Positions 53,061 through 63,494 of a DNA stretch of 64,000 nt are shown here, in pieces. Position numbers and translations under genes: made by a program. Origin of the DNA: Brevundimonas sp. (lineage in GTDB: Bacteria > Pseudomonadota > Alphaproteobacteria > Caulobacterales > Caulobacteraceae); the NCBI RefSeq assembly GCF_029945885.1, contig NZ_JAQSDK010000035.1, positions 56,949 through 120,948 of the forward strand, given 5' to 3'. The stretch's first letter is position 1. Each line of letters opens with the position of its first letter. The notes beneath the pieces are model-generated. The model worked only from the letters and a program-made list of their open reading frames with translations, was not told the origin of the DNA and ran no database searches.

Positions 53061-54653
53061 ATGCCCAAGCTGACGTCAGCGGTCGATCCGCACAGTGAGG
53101 CCTTCAAGGCCCTTCATGCCCACAACAGCGCCCTGGTCGCGGCACTGCGTGACAAGGTGGCCCGGGCGGCCCTGGGCGGGTCCGAAAAATCCCGCGACCG
53201 CCATGTGGCCCGCGGCAAGCTGCTGCCCCGGGACCGGGTTGAACGTCTGCTGGACCCGGGGTCGCCCTTTCTCGAGGTCGGCCAACTGGCCGCTGACGGC
53301 ATGTATGACGACGCGGCCCCCGGCGCGGGGATGATCTGTGGCGTCGGCCGGGTCTCGGGCCGGGAGGTGATGATCGTCGCCAACGATCCGACGGTGAAGG
53401 GCGGGGCCTATTTCCCGATGACGGTGAAAAAGCATCTCCGGGCGCAGGAGATCGCCGAACAGAACAACCTGCCGTGCGTCTATCTGGTCGATTCGGGCGG
53501 AGCCAACCTGCCGCACCAGGCCGAGGTGTTTCCCGACCGCGATCATTTCGGCCGCATCTTCTTCAACCAGGCACGGATGTCGGCCAAGTCGATCCCGCAG
53601 ATCGCCTGCGTGATGGGCAGCTGCACCGCCGGCGGGGCCTATGTCCCGGCCATGTCGGACGAGAGCGTCATCGTCCGCAACCAGGGCACCATCTTCCTGG
53701 CCGGCCCGCCGCTGGTGAAGGCCGCCACCGGCGAGGTCATCTCGGCCGAGGATCTGGGCGGGGCCGAGACCCACGGCCGCAAGTCCGGCGTGGTCGACTA
53801 TGTGGCCGAGAATGACGAACACGCCCTGGAGATCGTGCGCACCATCGTCGACAGCCTGAACACGGTGAAGCGGGTCGAGATCGATGTGCGCGAGCCGCGC
53901 GCCCCGGCCTTTGACGCGGACGAATTGTACGGCCTGATCCCCGACGATGTGCGCGCGCCCTATGACGTGCGCGAGGTCATTGCCCGGCTGGTCGACGGGT
54001 CCGAGTTCGACGAGTTCAAGGCCCTGTACGGCACCACCCTGGTGTGCGGCTTCGCCCGCATCTGGGGTTATCCGGTCGCCATCCTGGCCAATAATGGCGT
54101 GTTGTTTTCCGAGAGCGCGCTGAAGGGCGCGCATTTCATTGAACTGGCCTGCCGGCGCAAGATACCGCTGGTCTTCCTGCAGAACATCTCGGGCTTCATG
54201 GTCGGCGGCAAATACGAGGCCGGCGGCATCGCCAAGGACGGGGCCAAGCTGGTCACCGCCGTCGCCTCGGCCGAGGTGCCGAAATTTACCGTCCTGATCG
54301 GCGGCAGTTTCGGGGCCGGCAACTACGGCATGTGCGGCCGGGCCTTCGGCCCGCGCTTCCTGTTCACCTGGCCCAACAGCCGGATCAGTGTGATGGGCGG
54401 GGAACAGGCGGCCGCCGTGCTGGCCACGGTCCACCGCGACGCCGACAGCTGGACCCCGGAACAGGCCGAGGCCTTCAAGGCACCGGTCCGTCAGAAATAT
54501 GAGGACGAGGGCAACCCGTACCATGCCACCGCGCGATTGTGGGACGACGGGGTCATTGATCCGGCCCAGACCCGCGATGTGCTGGGGCTGGCGATTTCGG
54601 CCTCATTGAATGCGCCGGTGAGCGAAACCACCTTTGGCGTGTTCCGGATGTAG
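53061..54653 (+). CDS. mccB: Methylcrotonyl-CoA carboxylase beta subunit
   Basis: 530 residues. Carboxyltransferase domain pair with [43 protein letters not shown] and the C-terminal [20 protein letters not shown]. The SGGANLPHQ segment and the partner genes favour methylcrotonyl-CoA (leucine breakdown) over propionyl-CoA. First gene of a three-gene operon with the hydratase and the alpha subunit. Confidence 0.93.
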   Translation: MPKLTSAVDPHSEAFKALHAHNSALVAALRDKVARAALGGSEKSRDRHVARGKLLPRDRVERLLDPGSPFLEVGQLAADGMYDDAAPGAGMICGVGRVSGREVMIVANDPTVKGGAYFPMTVKKHLRAQEIAEQNNLPCVYLVDSGGANLPHQAEVFPDRDHFGRIFFNQARMSAKSIPQIACVMGSCTAGGAYVPAMSDESVIVRNQGTIFLAGPPLVKAATGEVISAEDLGGAETHGRKSGVVDYVAENDEHALEIVRTIVDSLNTVKRVEIDVREPRAPAFDADELYGLIPDDVRAPYDVREVIARLVDGSEFDEFKALYGTTLVCGFARIWGYPVAILANNGVLFSESALKGAHFIELACRRKIPLVFLQNISGFMVGGKYEAGGIAKDGAKLVTAVASAEVPKFTVLIGGSFGAGNYGMCGRAFGPRFLFTWPNSRISVMGGEQAAAVLATVHRDADSWTPEQAEAFKAPVRQKYEDEGNPYHATARLWDDGVIDPAQTRDVLGLAISASLNAPVSETTFGVFRM

Positions 54654-54659
54654 GACTGC

Positions 54660-54679
54660 CCCCTCCCGGCCGGGAGGGG
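54660..54679. repeat. GC-rich palindrome between mccB and the hydratase
   Basis: CCCCTCCCGGCCGGGAGGGG is perfectly self-complementary. It belongs with the similar palindromes at 56746, 57953 and 58493. Confidence 0.7.
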
Positions 54680-54697
54680 ATCAACTGAGGATAGGCT

Positions 54698-55606
54698 ATG
54701 ACTGACCGCAACACCCCCACCGAGGCCGACCTCAACGCCCTGGACGTCACCGACGCCGAGGCGGCGAAGATCAATGCCATCGTCCATCCGCTGCTGGCCG
54801 ATCCGGCCCCGGACGCCGATGACCGGCTGGTGCAGATCCGCTCGACCGCCGCGGGCATCGTCTTCATCACCATCAACCGGGCGGCGAAGAAGAACGCGTT
54901 CGACGCCCACACCGTCGCCGCCCTGCATGAGGCCTTCGAGACCCTGCACGGGGCCGACCACATTCGCGCGGTCTTCATCCGCGGCGCGGGCGGTACCTTC
55001 AGCGCCGGGGCCGACCTGCAATGGATGGCCGATGCCTCCGGCTGGTCCGAGAGCGAAAACCGCGAGGATGCCATGGGCCTGGCGAAGATGCTGAAGGCCC
55101 TGCACGACATCCCGGCCCTGACTGTGGCCCTGGTCGAGGGCGCGGCCATGGGCGGCGGCGCGGGCATCGTCGCCGCCTGCGACATGGCCGTGGCCGTCCG
55201 CGGGACAAAATTCGCCTTCTCCGAGGTCAAGCTGGGCCTGATCCCCGCGACCATCGCCCCCTATGTGGTCGAGGCTGTCGGCCCGCGTTGGGCCCGGGCC
55301 CTGTTCCTGACCGGCAATCTGTTCGACGCCGACCATGCCGCCCGGATCGGCCTGATCGATACGGTTCTGGCCGACGCCGACAGCATTGACGGCTATGTCG
55401 CCTGGGTCACCGAGGGGCTGGAGACCAGCGCGCCCGGGGCCATGGGCGATGCCAAACGCCTGGTCCATCACGTCGCCGGTCACCGCATCGACCATGCGTT
55501 GATGGAAGACACCGCGCACCGCATCGCCCGGGCCCGCGTCTCGGTCGAGGGCCAGGAAGGCGTCCGCGCCTTCCTCGACAAGCGCAAGCCGCGCTGGGCT
55601 GAGTGA
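54698..55606 (+). CDS. Enoyl-CoA hydratase, probable methylglutaconyl-CoA hydratase
   Basis: 302 residues. Crotonase fold with FIRGAGGTFSAGADLQWMADA (oxyanion hole) and EGAAMGGGAGIVAACDMAVA, then FAFSEVKLGLIPATIAPYVV carrying the catalytic Glu region. Its position between carboxylase beta and alpha genes points to hydration of 3-methylglutaconyl-CoA, the step after the carboxylase. The N-terminal extension of about 40 residues (before the core) is longer than usual. Confidence 0.88.
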   Translation: MTDRNTPTEADLNALDVTDAEAAKINAIVHPLLADPAPDADDRLVQIRSTAAGIVFITINRAAKKNAFDAHTVAALHEAFETLHGADHIRAVFIRGAGGTFSAGADLQWMADASGWSESENREDAMGLAKMLKALHDIPALTVALVEGAAMGGGAGIVAACDMAVAVRGTKFAFSEVKLGLIPATIAPYVVEAVGPRWARALFLTGNLFDADHAARIGLIDTVLADADSIDGYVAWVTEGLETSAPGAMGDAKRLVHHVAGHRIDHALMEDTAHRIARARVSVEGQEGVRAFLDKRKPRWAE

Positions 55607-55644
55607 CAGTGGCGCGGGCGGGCACCGCACGCTAGGAACGGCTC

Positions 55645-57783
55645 ATGTTCAAATCCGTTCTGGTCGCCAATCGCGGCGAAATCGCCTGTCGTGTGTTCCG
55701 CACCGCCCGCCGCATGGGTATCCGGACCATCGCCGTCTATTCCGAGGCTGACGCCAAGGCCCTGCATGTGCGCGAGGCGGACGAGGCGGTGCTGATCGGG
55801 CCGGCGGCGGCGCGTGAAAGCTATCTGGACGCCGGCAAGGTGCTGGCTGCAGCGAAGGCGACCGGGGCCGAGGCCATCCATCCTGGCTACGGCTTTCTGA
55901 GCGAGAACGCCGACTTCGCCGAGGCGGTGATGGCGGCCGGGATCATCTGGATCGGCGCGCCCCCGGCCGCGATCCGCGCCATGGGGCTGAAGGACGCCGC
56001 CAAGACCCTGATGATCGCCGCGGGCGTGCCCGTCACCCCCGGCTATATGGGCGAGGACCAGTCGCCCGACCGGCTCAAGGCCGAGGCCGACGTCATCGGC
56101 TATCCGGTCCTGATCAAGGCGGTGGCGGGCGGCGGCGGCAAGGGGATGCGGCGGGTCGATGCCGCCGACGCCTTCCTTGATGCCCTGGCCTCCTGTCAGA
56201 GGGAGGCGGCCTCCAGCTTCGGCGACGACCGGGTCCTGATCGAGAAATACATCCTGTCGCCCCGCCATATCGAGGTTCAGGTGTTTGGCGACGCCCACGG
56301 CGAGGTCGTGCACCTGTTCGAACGCGACTGTTCGCTGCAGCGCCGCCACCAGAAGGTGATCGAGGAGGCCCCGGCCCCCGGCATGGACGCGGCGACGCGG
56401 GCGGCGGTGACGGCGGCGGCGGTCAAGGCGGCCAAGGCCGTGAACTATGTCGGGGCGGGGACCATCGAGTTCATCGCCGACGGGACCGAGGGCCTGCGGG
56501 CCGATCGTATCTGGTTCATGGAGATGAACACCCGGCTGCAGGTCGAACACCCGGTCACCGAGGCCATCACCGGCGTCGATCTGGTCGAATGGCAGTTCCG
56601 CGCCGCGGCGGGCGAGCCGGTGCCGCTGAAGCAGGCTGACATCGCTATGACCGGCTGGGCCATGGAGGCGCGGCTGTATGCCGAAGACCCGGCGAACGGC
56701 TTTCTGCCCTCAATCGGCAAGCTGGAGCATTTCGTCCTTCCTGAGCCCTCCCCCTTGAGGGGGGAGGGTTGGGTGGGGGTGGAGGCACCCCTTTTGGTAG
56801 AGGTTCGAGAGACTCCGGCGGAGTCTCCGCGGCCCACCCGCAGCAGCCTGCCTCCACCCCATCCCCCGACCCCTTCCCCCTCGAGGGGAAGGGGAGCGTC
56901 CTTGCGGATCGATACCGGGGTGGAGGAGGGGGGCGAGGTCAGCCAGTTCTACGACCCGATGATTGCCAAGCTGATCGTCCATGCGGAGACGCGGGAAGAG
57001 GCCGCCGAGGGGCTGGCGGAGGCCTGTGCCGGGGTTGAGGTCTGGCCGGTCAGGACCAATGCCGGGTTCCTGGTGCGCTGCCTGGAGCATCCGCGTTTCA
57101 TCGCGGGGGATGTGGATACGGGGTTCATCGGGGCGGAGGAGGCATCTCTGGCGGCCGCCCGGCCATCGACCAAGACAACCGCGGCGGCTCTGGCGACCGT
57201 GGGCCTCCGGGCCGATGAGGCCCTGCGCGCCAACGAACTGTCGCCGTGGACTGATGGCCTGTTCGCCTTCCGCATGAACGGCGAGCCCCATACGCCGGTC
57301 GTCCTCTATCGCAACGGCGAGCGGGTCGAGGGCCTTCTTTCCGGCGACTATCGCGGCGGGGCGCCGCGCCATTCAACCTTCGACGTCCACCTGGAAGGCG
57401 AGGCCTATCAGGCGATTGGCACGCCCGCCTATGTCTTCGTCGATGGCGAGCAGGTCTCGGGCGCCGACACCGGCGATGGCAGGGTCGTTGTCTTCGAAGA
57501 GGGCGACGCCTTCGAGTTCTCGCCCCGCCTGCGAGGCGGCTCAGGGAGCGGCACCGCCTCCGACGGCGCCCTCCGCGCGCCCATGCCCGGCAAGATCGTC
57601 GCCACGCCCGCCAAACCCGGCGACACGGTCACCAAGGGCCAGCCGGTCGTGGTGCTGGAGGCCATGAAGATGGAGCATGCCCTCGTCGCCCCGTTCGACG
57701 GGGTGGTGGGCGAGGTGGCCTTCGCCGTCGGGGATCAGGTGGCGGCGGATGCGGTGCTGGCGACCGTCGAGGGCAGCGACTGA
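55645..57783 (+). CDS. mccA: Methylcrotonyl-CoA carboxylase alpha subunit with in-frame repeat insertion
   Basis: 712 residues. Biotin carboxylase domain (SVLVANRGEIACRVFR; KAVAGGGGKGMRR; EMNTRLQVEHPVTEA) and biotinyl domain with Lys 675 (LEAMKMEH). Residues about 368-417, a Pro/Arg/Gly-rich stretch (PSPLRGEGWVGVEA), do not belong to the family: they are encoded by the GC-rich palindromic element at 56746-56894, inserted in frame in the loop between GFLPSIGKLEHF and RIDTGVEEGGEVSQ. Without it the length would be about 662, normal for the family. Operates with mccB to make methylglutaconyl-CoA. Confidence 0.93.
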   Translation: MFKSVLVANRGEIACRVFRTARRMGIRTIAVYSEADAKALHVREADEAVLIGPAAARESYLDAGKVLAAAKATGAEAIHPGYGFLSENADFAEAVMAAGIIWIGAPPAAIRAMGLKDAAKTLMIAAGVPVTPGYMGEDQSPDRLKAEADVIGYPVLIKAVAGGGGKGMRRVDAADAFLDALASCQREAASSFGDDRVLIEKYILSPRHIEVQVFGDAHGEVVHLFERDCSLQRRHQKVIEEAPAPGMDAATRAAVTAAAVKAAKAVNYVGAGTIEFIADGTEGLRADRIWFMEMNTRLQVEHPVTEAITGVDLVEWQFRAAAGEPVPLKQADIAMTGWAMEARLYAEDPANGFLPSIGKLEHFVLPEPSPLRGEGWVGVEAPLLVEVRETPAESPRPTRSSLPPPHPPTPSPSRGRGASLRIDTGVEEGGEVSQFYDPMIAKLIVHAETREEAAEGLAEACAGVEVWPVRTNAGFLVRCLEHPRFIAGDVDTGFIGAEEASLAAARPSTKTTAAALATVGLRADEALRANELSPWTDGLFAFRMNGEPHTPVVLYRNGERVEGLLSGDYRGGAPRHSTFDVHLEGEAYQAIGTPAYVFVDGEQVSGADTGDGRVVVFEEGDAFEFSPRLRGGSGSGTASDGALRAPMPGKIVATPAKPGDTVTKGQPVVVLEAMKMEHALVAPFDGVVGEVAFAVGDQVAADAVLATVEGSD
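56746..56894. repeat. Palindromic repeat element inserted in the mccA coding sequence
   Basis: Two outer hairpins (CCCTCCCCC TTGA GGGGGGAGGG; CCCTTCCCC CTCG AGGGGAAGGG) flank inner arms GGTGGAGGCA (56770-56787 area) and TGCCTCCACCCC (56849-56860) that pair with each other across a core with its own hairpin GAGACTCC GGC GGAGTCTC (56809-56827). The whole is about 149 bp and stays in frame. Confidence 0.8.
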
Positions 57784-58088
57784 TCAATAAGGTTATTAAA
57801 TACAGAAACTTGTTCGCTGTACCTGCCCCGCCCTGTGATTGCGGCGGCTGAGCCGGTTGCACTCGGAAAAAAACGGGTGCAATGCGTGCAAGTCGCTGAT
57901 TTTTCTGGATTTGATTTGCACTTTTTCGGACTCCATGAGTCCAACGGATTTGACCCTCTCCCATGGGGAGAGGGTGATCGTAGTGGCCCCTACAGACCCG
58001 TCCCGCGTCGCCTTGCCCGCCCCACCCTGTCGCTGCTTCGCATCGACGACCCTCCCCCGAAGGGGAGGGAGATGATAGTGCGACGTCC
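57784..58088. other. Intergenic region rich in palindromes
   Basis: About 300 bp between mccA and the DUF1489 gene. The first half is AT-rich with no gene; the second half is the palindromic element at 57953-58069. Confidence 0.6.
57953..58069. repeat. GC-rich palindromic element
   Basis: Left hairpin ACCCTCTCC CATG GGAGAGGGT (57953-57975) and right hairpin CCCTCCCC CGAA GGGGAGGG (58050-58069) flank about 75 bp. Same plan as the element in mccA. Confidence 0.65.
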
Positions 58089-58487
58089 ATGCCTCTCCAC
58101 ATGATCAAGCTCTGTGTCGGCGTCGCCAAGGTCGAGACGCTGGAACGCCGCGCGGCCAAGGGGGACTGGCTGACCGTCAACACCCGGATGACGCCCAAGC
58201 GCGCGACCGAGCTGGAGGACGGCGGGTCGCTGTTCTGGGTCATGAAGGGCTCGGTCACCTGCCGGATGCCGATCCTCGACATTTCGACGAAGGGGGAGGG
58301 CAAGGCGTCGATGTGCCTGATCAAGCTGTCGCCCGAGGTGGTGCGCACGGCCCCGCAGGCCCGGCGGCCGTTCCAGGGCTGGCGCTATCTGGAGCCGAAG
58401 GACGCCCCGCCGGACCTGTCCACCCTCGACCCCGGTGACCTGCCGGACGACCTGGCCAAACACCTGCGCGCGATGGGGGCCTGGTAA
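58089..58487 (+). CDS. DUF1489 family protein
   Basis: 132 residues: HMIKLCVGVAKVETLERR, TRMTPKRATELEDGGSLFWVMKG, RRPFQGWRYLEPKDAPPDL. This is the pattern of DUF1489, conserved in alphaproteobacteria and without known function. The start immediately follows the palindromic element. Confidence 0.9.
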   Translation: MPLHMIKLCVGVAKVETLERRAAKGDWLTVNTRMTPKRATELEDGGSLFWVMKGSVTCRMPILDISTKGEGKASMCLIKLSPEVVRTAPQARRPFQGWRYLEPKDAPPDLSTLDPGDLPDDLAKHLRAMGAW

Positions 58488-58492
58488 AGGTC

Positions 58493-58515
58493 CCTTCTCC
58501 CTCAGGGGGAGAAGG
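58493..58515. repeat. Hairpin after DUF1489 gene, same palindrome family
   Basis: CCTTCTCCC, TCAGG, GGGAGAAGG. It lies just past the stop and may terminate transcription. Confidence 0.6.
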
Positions 58516-58559
58516 ATCGTGTTGACGCCGGACCCGGGTCGTGGCCTTTGCCGCCTCCG

Positions 58560-59921
58560 ATGATCGCCCTCAGCGCCAAGACCCGTACCGCCATTCGCGA
58601 CCTGCTGACCCTGGCATGGCCGGTGGTGCTGGCGCGTATCGGCATCATGACCATGGGGCTGACCGATGTGATCGTGGTCGGCAACTGGTCGGCGCGCGAG
58701 CTGGCCTACAGCTCCCTGGCCCTGGCCCCCGTCACCATATTCGTCACCACGGCCGTCGGGCTGATGATGGGCGTCCAGGTAATGACCGCCCGCTATCTGG
58801 GCGAGGGCCGACGGCACGAGGTCGGCGGCGTGTTCCGGCGCGGCATGGCCTATGGGCTGCAGCTGGGCGTGGCCTCGATGCTGGCCATGATCGTGTTCGG
58901 CCCCTGGGCCCTGCGTCACATGGGTCTGGCCGACGGTCTGGGCGAGGGGGCCTCGCCGGCCCTGATCGTCTTCGCCCTGTCGATGCCGGGCTATCTGGTC
59001 AGTGTTGCGGCGCAATTTTTTCTGGAGGCCCTGCACCGGCCCAAGGCCGGGATGTGGGCCATGTGGGTGGCCAATGGCGTCAATCTGGCGCTGAACCTCG
59101 TGCTGGTGCCGGACCTGCTGGGCCTGGGCTTCAACGGGGCGGTGGCCTCGGCCTGGGCCACCTTCGGCGCGCGCACCGCCCTGGCCGTGTTCCTGATCGT
59201 CTATATCGTCCGCCTGCCCGAGGCCCGGGCCCTGGGTGTGTTCGCCCGCCCCGCCCGCAACCGCACGGCCGAGCGCGAGCAGCGCAAGGTCGGCTACGGG
59301 GCCGGCTCCAGCTATTTCATCGAGGTCGGGGCCTTCGCCGCCATGACCTTCATCGCCGGCCAGCTGGGCGCGCTGGAGACCTCCGCCTGGACCATTGTGC
59401 TGAACGTCACCGCGATCATCTTCATGGTGCCGATGGGGCTGTCGGCGGCCGCGGGGGTGATGGTCGGCAAGGCCTATGGCGAGGGTGACGGACGCGGCGT
59501 TCTGCGCGCCGGACTGGTCGGGATCGGCGTGGTCTCGGTGATCGGCTTCGCCATGGCCCTGGTCGTCTGGCCGGGGGCGGGCCTGATCGCCAGCGCCTAC
59601 AACCGCGATCCGGTCCTGCTGGCCGTGGTCGTGCCGGCCCTGGTGCTGACCTGCCTGTTCTTCGTCGCCGACGGCATCCAGGTCGTGGCGGCCCAGATCA
59701 ATCGCGCCGCCGGCGACGTCTGGTGGCCGACGATCATGCATTTCGTCGCCTATGGCGGGGTGATGATTCCGCTCGGCTGGTGGCTGGCCCACCGGATCGG
59801 CGTCAACGGCCTGGTCTGGTCGGTGATCATCGCCAGCCTGTTCTCGTCCGTGTTGCTGACCGGGCGGTTCCTGCGGGTGGCGCGACGCCTGCCGCAGCGG
59901 GTCGAGCCGGCCCCCCTGTAA
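58560..59921 (+). CDS. MATE-family multidrug/Na+ antiporter
   Basis: 453 residues from ATG 58560. Twelve predicted membrane helices in two halves, beginning LLTLAWPVVLARIGIMTMGL, with VGNWSARELAYSSLALAP and the repeat counterpart around WTIVLNVTAIIFMVPMGLSA and AAGVMVGKAYGEGD. Exports drugs or metabolites using Na+ or H+. An upstream TTG start is possible but has no ribosome site. Confidence 0.92.
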   Translation: MIALSAKTRTAIRDLLTLAWPVVLARIGIMTMGLTDVIVVGNWSARELAYSSLALAPVTIFVTTAVGLMMGVQVMTARYLGEGRRHEVGGVFRRGMAYGLQLGVASMLAMIVFGPWALRHMGLADGLGEGASPALIVFALSMPGYLVSVAAQFFLEALHRPKAGMWAMWVANGVNLALNLVLVPDLLGLGFNGAVASAWATFGARTALAVFLIVYIVRLPEARALGVFARPARNRTAEREQRKVGYGAGSSYFIEVGAFAAMTFIAGQLGALETSAWTIVLNVTAIIFMVPMGLSAAAGVMVGKAYGEGDGRGVLRAGLVGIGVVSVIGFAMALVVWPGAGLIASAYNRDPVLLAVVVPALVLTCLFFVADGIQVVAAQINRAAGDVWWPTIMHFVAYGGVMIPLGWWLAHRIGVNGLVWSVIIASLFSSVLLTGRFLRVARRLPQRVEPAPL

Positions 59922-59987
59922 CGACGGGGCTTGGCCGCGGGGGGCGGTCCTCTCTATATGGACGCCTTCCCGAACGTCTGGACTCCC

Positions 59988-61700
59988 ATGGCCCGTATCC
60001 TCATCACCTCTGCGCTGCCGTACATCAACGGCATCAAGCATCTGGGGAATCTGGCCGGATCCATGCTGCCCGCCGACGTCTGGGCCCGGTTCAAACGCGC
60101 CCAGGGGCATGAGGTCCTCTATATCTGCGCCACCGACGAGCACGGTACCCCGGCCGAGCTGGCCGCCGCCGCCGCCGGTCAGGACGTGCGCACCTATTGC
60201 GATGAACAGCACGAGATCCAGCGCAAGGCGGGCGAGGCCTTCGGTCTGAGCTATGACTGGTTCGGCCGCTCGTCCAGCGCGTCCAATCGCCGGCTGACCC
60301 AGCATTTCGCCGCCGCCCTCGAGGCCAATGGCCTGATCGAGGAACGGGTCGACCGGATGATCTATTCGATCGACGACGCCCGCTTCCTGCCGGACCGCTA
60401 TGTCGAGGGCATCTGCCCCCACTGTGCCTATCCCAGCGCCCGTGGCGACCAGTGCGACAACTGCGGCCGTCTGCTGGATCCGACCGATCTGATCGAGCCC
60501 TATTCCGCCGTGTCAGGTTCGCGCAATCTGGAGGTTCGCGACACCCGCCACCTGTATCTGCTGCAGACCAAACTGGCCGACCGCATCCGCGACTGGATCG
60601 ACTCGCGCATCGACTGGCAGACCCTGGCCCGCTCGATCGCGCTGAAGCATCTGGACGAGGGGCTGATCGACCGCGGCATCACCCGGGATCTGAAATGGGG
60701 GATCCCGGTGGTGGGTCCCGACGGCGGACCGCGCCCGGGCATGGAGGGCAAGGTCTTCTATGTCTGGTTCGACGCGCCGATCGAATACATCGGTGCCACC
60801 GAGGAATGGGCCGAGGCCAACGGCCTGACCTGGCGCGACTGGTGGCGCACCGACGAGGGGGCCGACGACGTTCGCTATGTCCAATTCATGGGCAAGGACA
60901 ATGTCGCCTTCCATACCGTCAGCTTCCCGGCCACCATCCTGGGCAGCGGCGAGCCGTGGAAGACGGTCGACACCCTGAAGGCCTTCAACTGGCTGAACTG
61001 GTACGGCGGCAAATTCTCGACCAGCCAGAAGCGCGGCGTCTTCATGGACCAGGCGCTGGAGCTGCTGCCGGCCGACTACTGGCGCTGGCGGCTGACCGCC
61101 TATGGGCCCGAACATGCCGACTCGGCCTTCACCTGGGAGGATTTCCAGGCCTCGACCAATAAGGACCTGGCCGATGTGCTGGGCAATTTCGTCAACCGGA
61201 TCGTCAAATTCACCGAAAGCCGCTTCGACGGCGTGGTGCCCGGGGGCGGGGAGCCGGGTCTGGTCGAGGCCCAGCTGGAGACCGATATCGCGGCCGGCAT
61301 CGCCGAGGCCACGGCCCAGCTGGAAGCCATGGAGTTCCGCAAGGCGGCCCAGGCCATCCGTGCTGTCTGGGTGCTGGGCAATGAATATCTGCAGGTCGCC
61401 GCGCCGTGGACCGCCTTCAAGACCGACCCGGTGCGGGCGGCGGTGGGTGTGCGTACCGGACTGAACCTGGTGGCCCTGTTCGCCCGTCTGGCGGCCCCGA
61501 TCATGCCGTCCAGCGCGGCGCGGATCGCCGCCACCGTGGGCGAGACCGATCTGAGCTGGCCTCTGGCCACCGACGACCTGCTGGACCGGCTGCCGCGCGG
61601 CCAGACGGTGGCGGCGGCCGAGGTGCTGTTCCGCAAGATCGAGGACGCCCAGGTGGCCGAATGGGCCGAACGTTTCGGCGGCGACGAGGCCGAAGCCTAG
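59988..61700 (+). CDS. metG: Methionyl-tRNA synthetase
   Basis: 570 residues from ATG 59988. Class I signature [15 protein letters not shown] (HIGH-like), a zinc knuckle CPHC and CDNC in the connective peptide, the Met-binding [13 protein letters not shown], and the KMSKS loop as KFSTSQKRG. The anticodon-binding domain is present, but there is no C-terminal tRNA-binding (EMAP-like) domain. The last four bases (CTAG) also end the convergent TerC gene. Confidence 0.96.
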   Translation: MARILITSALPYINGIKHLGNLAGSMLPADVWARFKRAQGHEVLYICATDEHGTPAELAAAAAGQDVRTYCDEQHEIQRKAGEAFGLSYDWFGRSSSASNRRLTQHFAAALEANGLIEERVDRMIYSIDDARFLPDRYVEGICPHCAYPSARGDQCDNCGRLLDPTDLIEPYSAVSGSRNLEVRDTRHLYLLQTKLADRIRDWIDSRIDWQTLARSIALKHLDEGLIDRGITRDLKWGIPVVGPDGGPRPGMEGKVFYVWFDAPIEYIGATEEWAEANGLTWRDWWRTDEGADDVRYVQFMGKDNVAFHTVSFPATILGSGEPWKTVDTLKAFNWLNWYGGKFSTSQKRGVFMDQALELLPADYWRWRLTAYGPEHADSAFTWEDFQASTNKDLADVLGNFVNRIVKFTESRFDGVVPGGGEPGLVEAQLETDIAAGIAEATAQLEAMEFRKAAQAIRAVWVLGNEYLQVAAPWTAFKTDPVRAAVGVRTGLNLVALFARLAAPIMPSSAARIAATVGETDLSWPLATDDLLDRLPRGQTVAAAEVLFRKIEDAQVAEWAERFGGDEAEA

Positions 61701-62560
61701 GCGACCGGCTCGGGCGCGGCCGGCACCGTTCCGGCGTCCGGTGCTGCGCGCGCTGCCGGCGCGATCACCTCGACCGACGGCGTCACCGGCTCGGCCTCGT
61801 CGTCGGCACCGCGGCGGTGTTTGGCGGCTTCCTTCGGGGTGATGTCGAGGAAGGCCGGTGCTGAGGCATTGAAAGCATCCATGCGGTCGGTGCGCACGAT
61901 CACTGACCGGGCTCCGTCCCAGATCATGTGCAGGGCGACGTACAGGACGATGACCAGGCCGATATAGCCGATCCAGCGGAAGCGGTTCAGCATCCGGGCG
62001 ATGAAGCTGGCCGCCAGACCCATCAGGGCGATCGACAGGATCAGGCCGAACACCATGATCCACGGGTGGGCATGGGCCGCCCCGGCCACGGCCAGCACAT
62101 TGTCGAGCGACATGGTGACGTCGGCGATCATGATCTGCAGCAGGGCCGCGCCGAAGGTCTTGCGCTTCAGGCCCAGGGCCTCGGGCGTCGGACCGCCGCC
62201 GTGGTGGACCGACAGGGCGGCCTCCATCTCGACCGCGGCCTCGGCCTGGTCATGGGTGGCCTGTTCGCGCATCTCGCGCCACATCTTCCAGCAGACCCAC
62301 AGCAGCAACACCCCGCCCGCCAGCAGCAGGCCGATGATGGCCAGCAGCTGGACGGTGATCAGGGCGAAGCCGATGCGCAGCACCACGGCGGCGGCCAGGC
62401 CGATCAGGATGGCCTTGCGCCGCTGTTCGACCGGCAGGGCAGCGGCGGCCAGACCCACGGCGATGGCGTTGTCGCCCGCCAGGACCAGGTCGATCATCAT
62501 CACCTGGCCGAGAGCGGCGGCCTGGCTGGCGAGTTCAGGGGAGCTGAGAAATTCGAACAT
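61697..62560 (-). CDS. TerC-family integral membrane protein
   Basis: 287 residues. [20 protein letters not shown] and [18 protein letters not shown] are the two metal-binding signatures of TerC/Alx/YjbE proteins, with seven or more membrane helices. Members export Mn2+ or aid metal loading of secreted enzymes. The hydrophilic tail (residues about 230-287) is Pro/Ala-rich. No Mn riboswitch was seen upstream. Shares its stop with metG. Confidence 0.9.
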   Translation of the reverse strand: MFEFLSSPELASQAAALGQVMMIDLVLAGDNAIAVGLAAAALPVEQRRKAILIGLAAAVVLRIGFALITVQLLAIIGLLLAGGVLLLWVCWKMWREMREQATHDQAEAAVEMEAALSVHHGGGPTPEALGLKRKTFGAALLQIMIADVTMSLDNVLAVAGAAHAHPWIMVFGLILSIALMGLAASFIARMLNRFRWIGYIGLVIVLYVALHMIWDGARSVIVRTDRMDAFNASAPAFLDITPKEAAKHRRGADDEAEPVTPSVEVIAPAARAAPDAGTVPAAPEPVA

Positions 62561-62606
62561 GATGCGCTGTTAGGTCAGGAGGGATGGAGGGACAAGTCGC
62601 CCGGGC

Positions 62607-63494
62607 TCAGACGGGGCGCTGGGCCCGGGTGACTTCATACAGGGCCACGGCGGCGGCGTTGGAGACGTTCAGGCTTTCGAACCCGCCGGGCATGGGAATC
62701 CGGGCCAGGGTGTCGCAGTGTTCGGCGACCAGGCGACGGATGCCGTCCCCTTCGGAGCCGAGCACCAGAACGGTCGGGCGCGAATCAAGCACCGTCTCCA
62801 GGGTCTCGTCCGAATTGCCGTCGAGGCCAACCGCGCGCCAGCCGTGTTCGGCCAGGGTCTCCAGCGCGCGCGACAGATTGGTCACCCGGGCGCAGGGCAG
62901 GCGTTCGGTGGCACCGGCGGCAGCCTTGGCCAGGGCCCCGGCGAGGGCGGGGGAGTGCCGGTCCTGGACGATAATGCCGCGCGCCCCGAAGGCCAGGGCC
63001 GAGCGGAAGATGGCCCCGACATTCTGTGGATCGGTCAGCTGGTCCAGCATGACGATGACGCCCTCGGCCGGTTCGGCGATGTCGTCCAGGGCCACGCCTT
63101 CCAGCGGCTGGACCTTGAACACCAGCCCCTGGTGCACGGCACCGGCGGGCAGCATCCGGTCAAGCAGTTGCGGCTCCATCACCTCGACCACATGGCCGTG
63201 GGTCAGGTTATCGCGTTCCAGTTCGACGGCGCGGTCGGGACTGGCCAGCAGCCGGCCCATACCCTGACGGGCGGGATTGGCGAGGGCGGCCAGCACCGGA
63301 TGTCGACCCCAGACGAAATTGTCGGCGTCGACCTTGCCACGCGAGGGGCGCGGGGCGGCCGGGTTGAAGGCCTTGGTTGGGGGATTGGGGTTCCAGCCGC
63401 CTTTGCGTGGCGCATCGGAGACCTCCGGCGACTTGCCCCGGAAGCCCGGCTTTTTACCGGTTTTCCGGTCGTTGCGTTCTCGATTTTGCGACAC
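62607..63494 (-). CDS. rlmB: 23S rRNA (guanosine-2'-O-)-methyltransferase RlmB-like (SpoU family)
   Basis: 295 residues. A basic N-terminal tail of about 55 residues, then the substrate domain (NFVWGRHPVLAALANPARQG) and the SPOUT knot: VMLDQLTDPQNVGAIFRSALA, LVLGSEGDGIRRLV and IPMPGGFESLNVSNAAAVAL. The set of motifs 1 to 3 is complete. It methylates ribose of a 23S rRNA guanosine; the exact site is by analogy. Confidence 0.9.
   Translation of the reverse strand: MSQNRERNDRKTGKKPGFRGKSPEVSDAPRKGGWNPNPPTKAFNPAAPRPSRGKVDADNFVWGRHPVLAALANPARQGMGRLLASPDRAVELERDNLTHGHVVEVMEPQLLDRMLPAGAVHQGLVFKVQPLEGVALDDIAEPAEGVIVMLDQLTDPQNVGAIFRSALAFGARGIIVQDRHSPALAGALAKAAAGATERLPCARVTNLSRALETLAEHGWRAVGLDGNSDETLETVLDSRPTVLVLGSEGDGIRRLVAEHCDTLARIPMPGGFESLNVSNAAAVALYEVTRAQRPV

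Noticed and set aside
57990-60422. 810-codon minus-strand frame across DUF1489, MATE and metG
   Set aside because: It is the shadow of three convincing plus-strand genes; its translation is His/Gln/Gly/Arg-rich with no motif.
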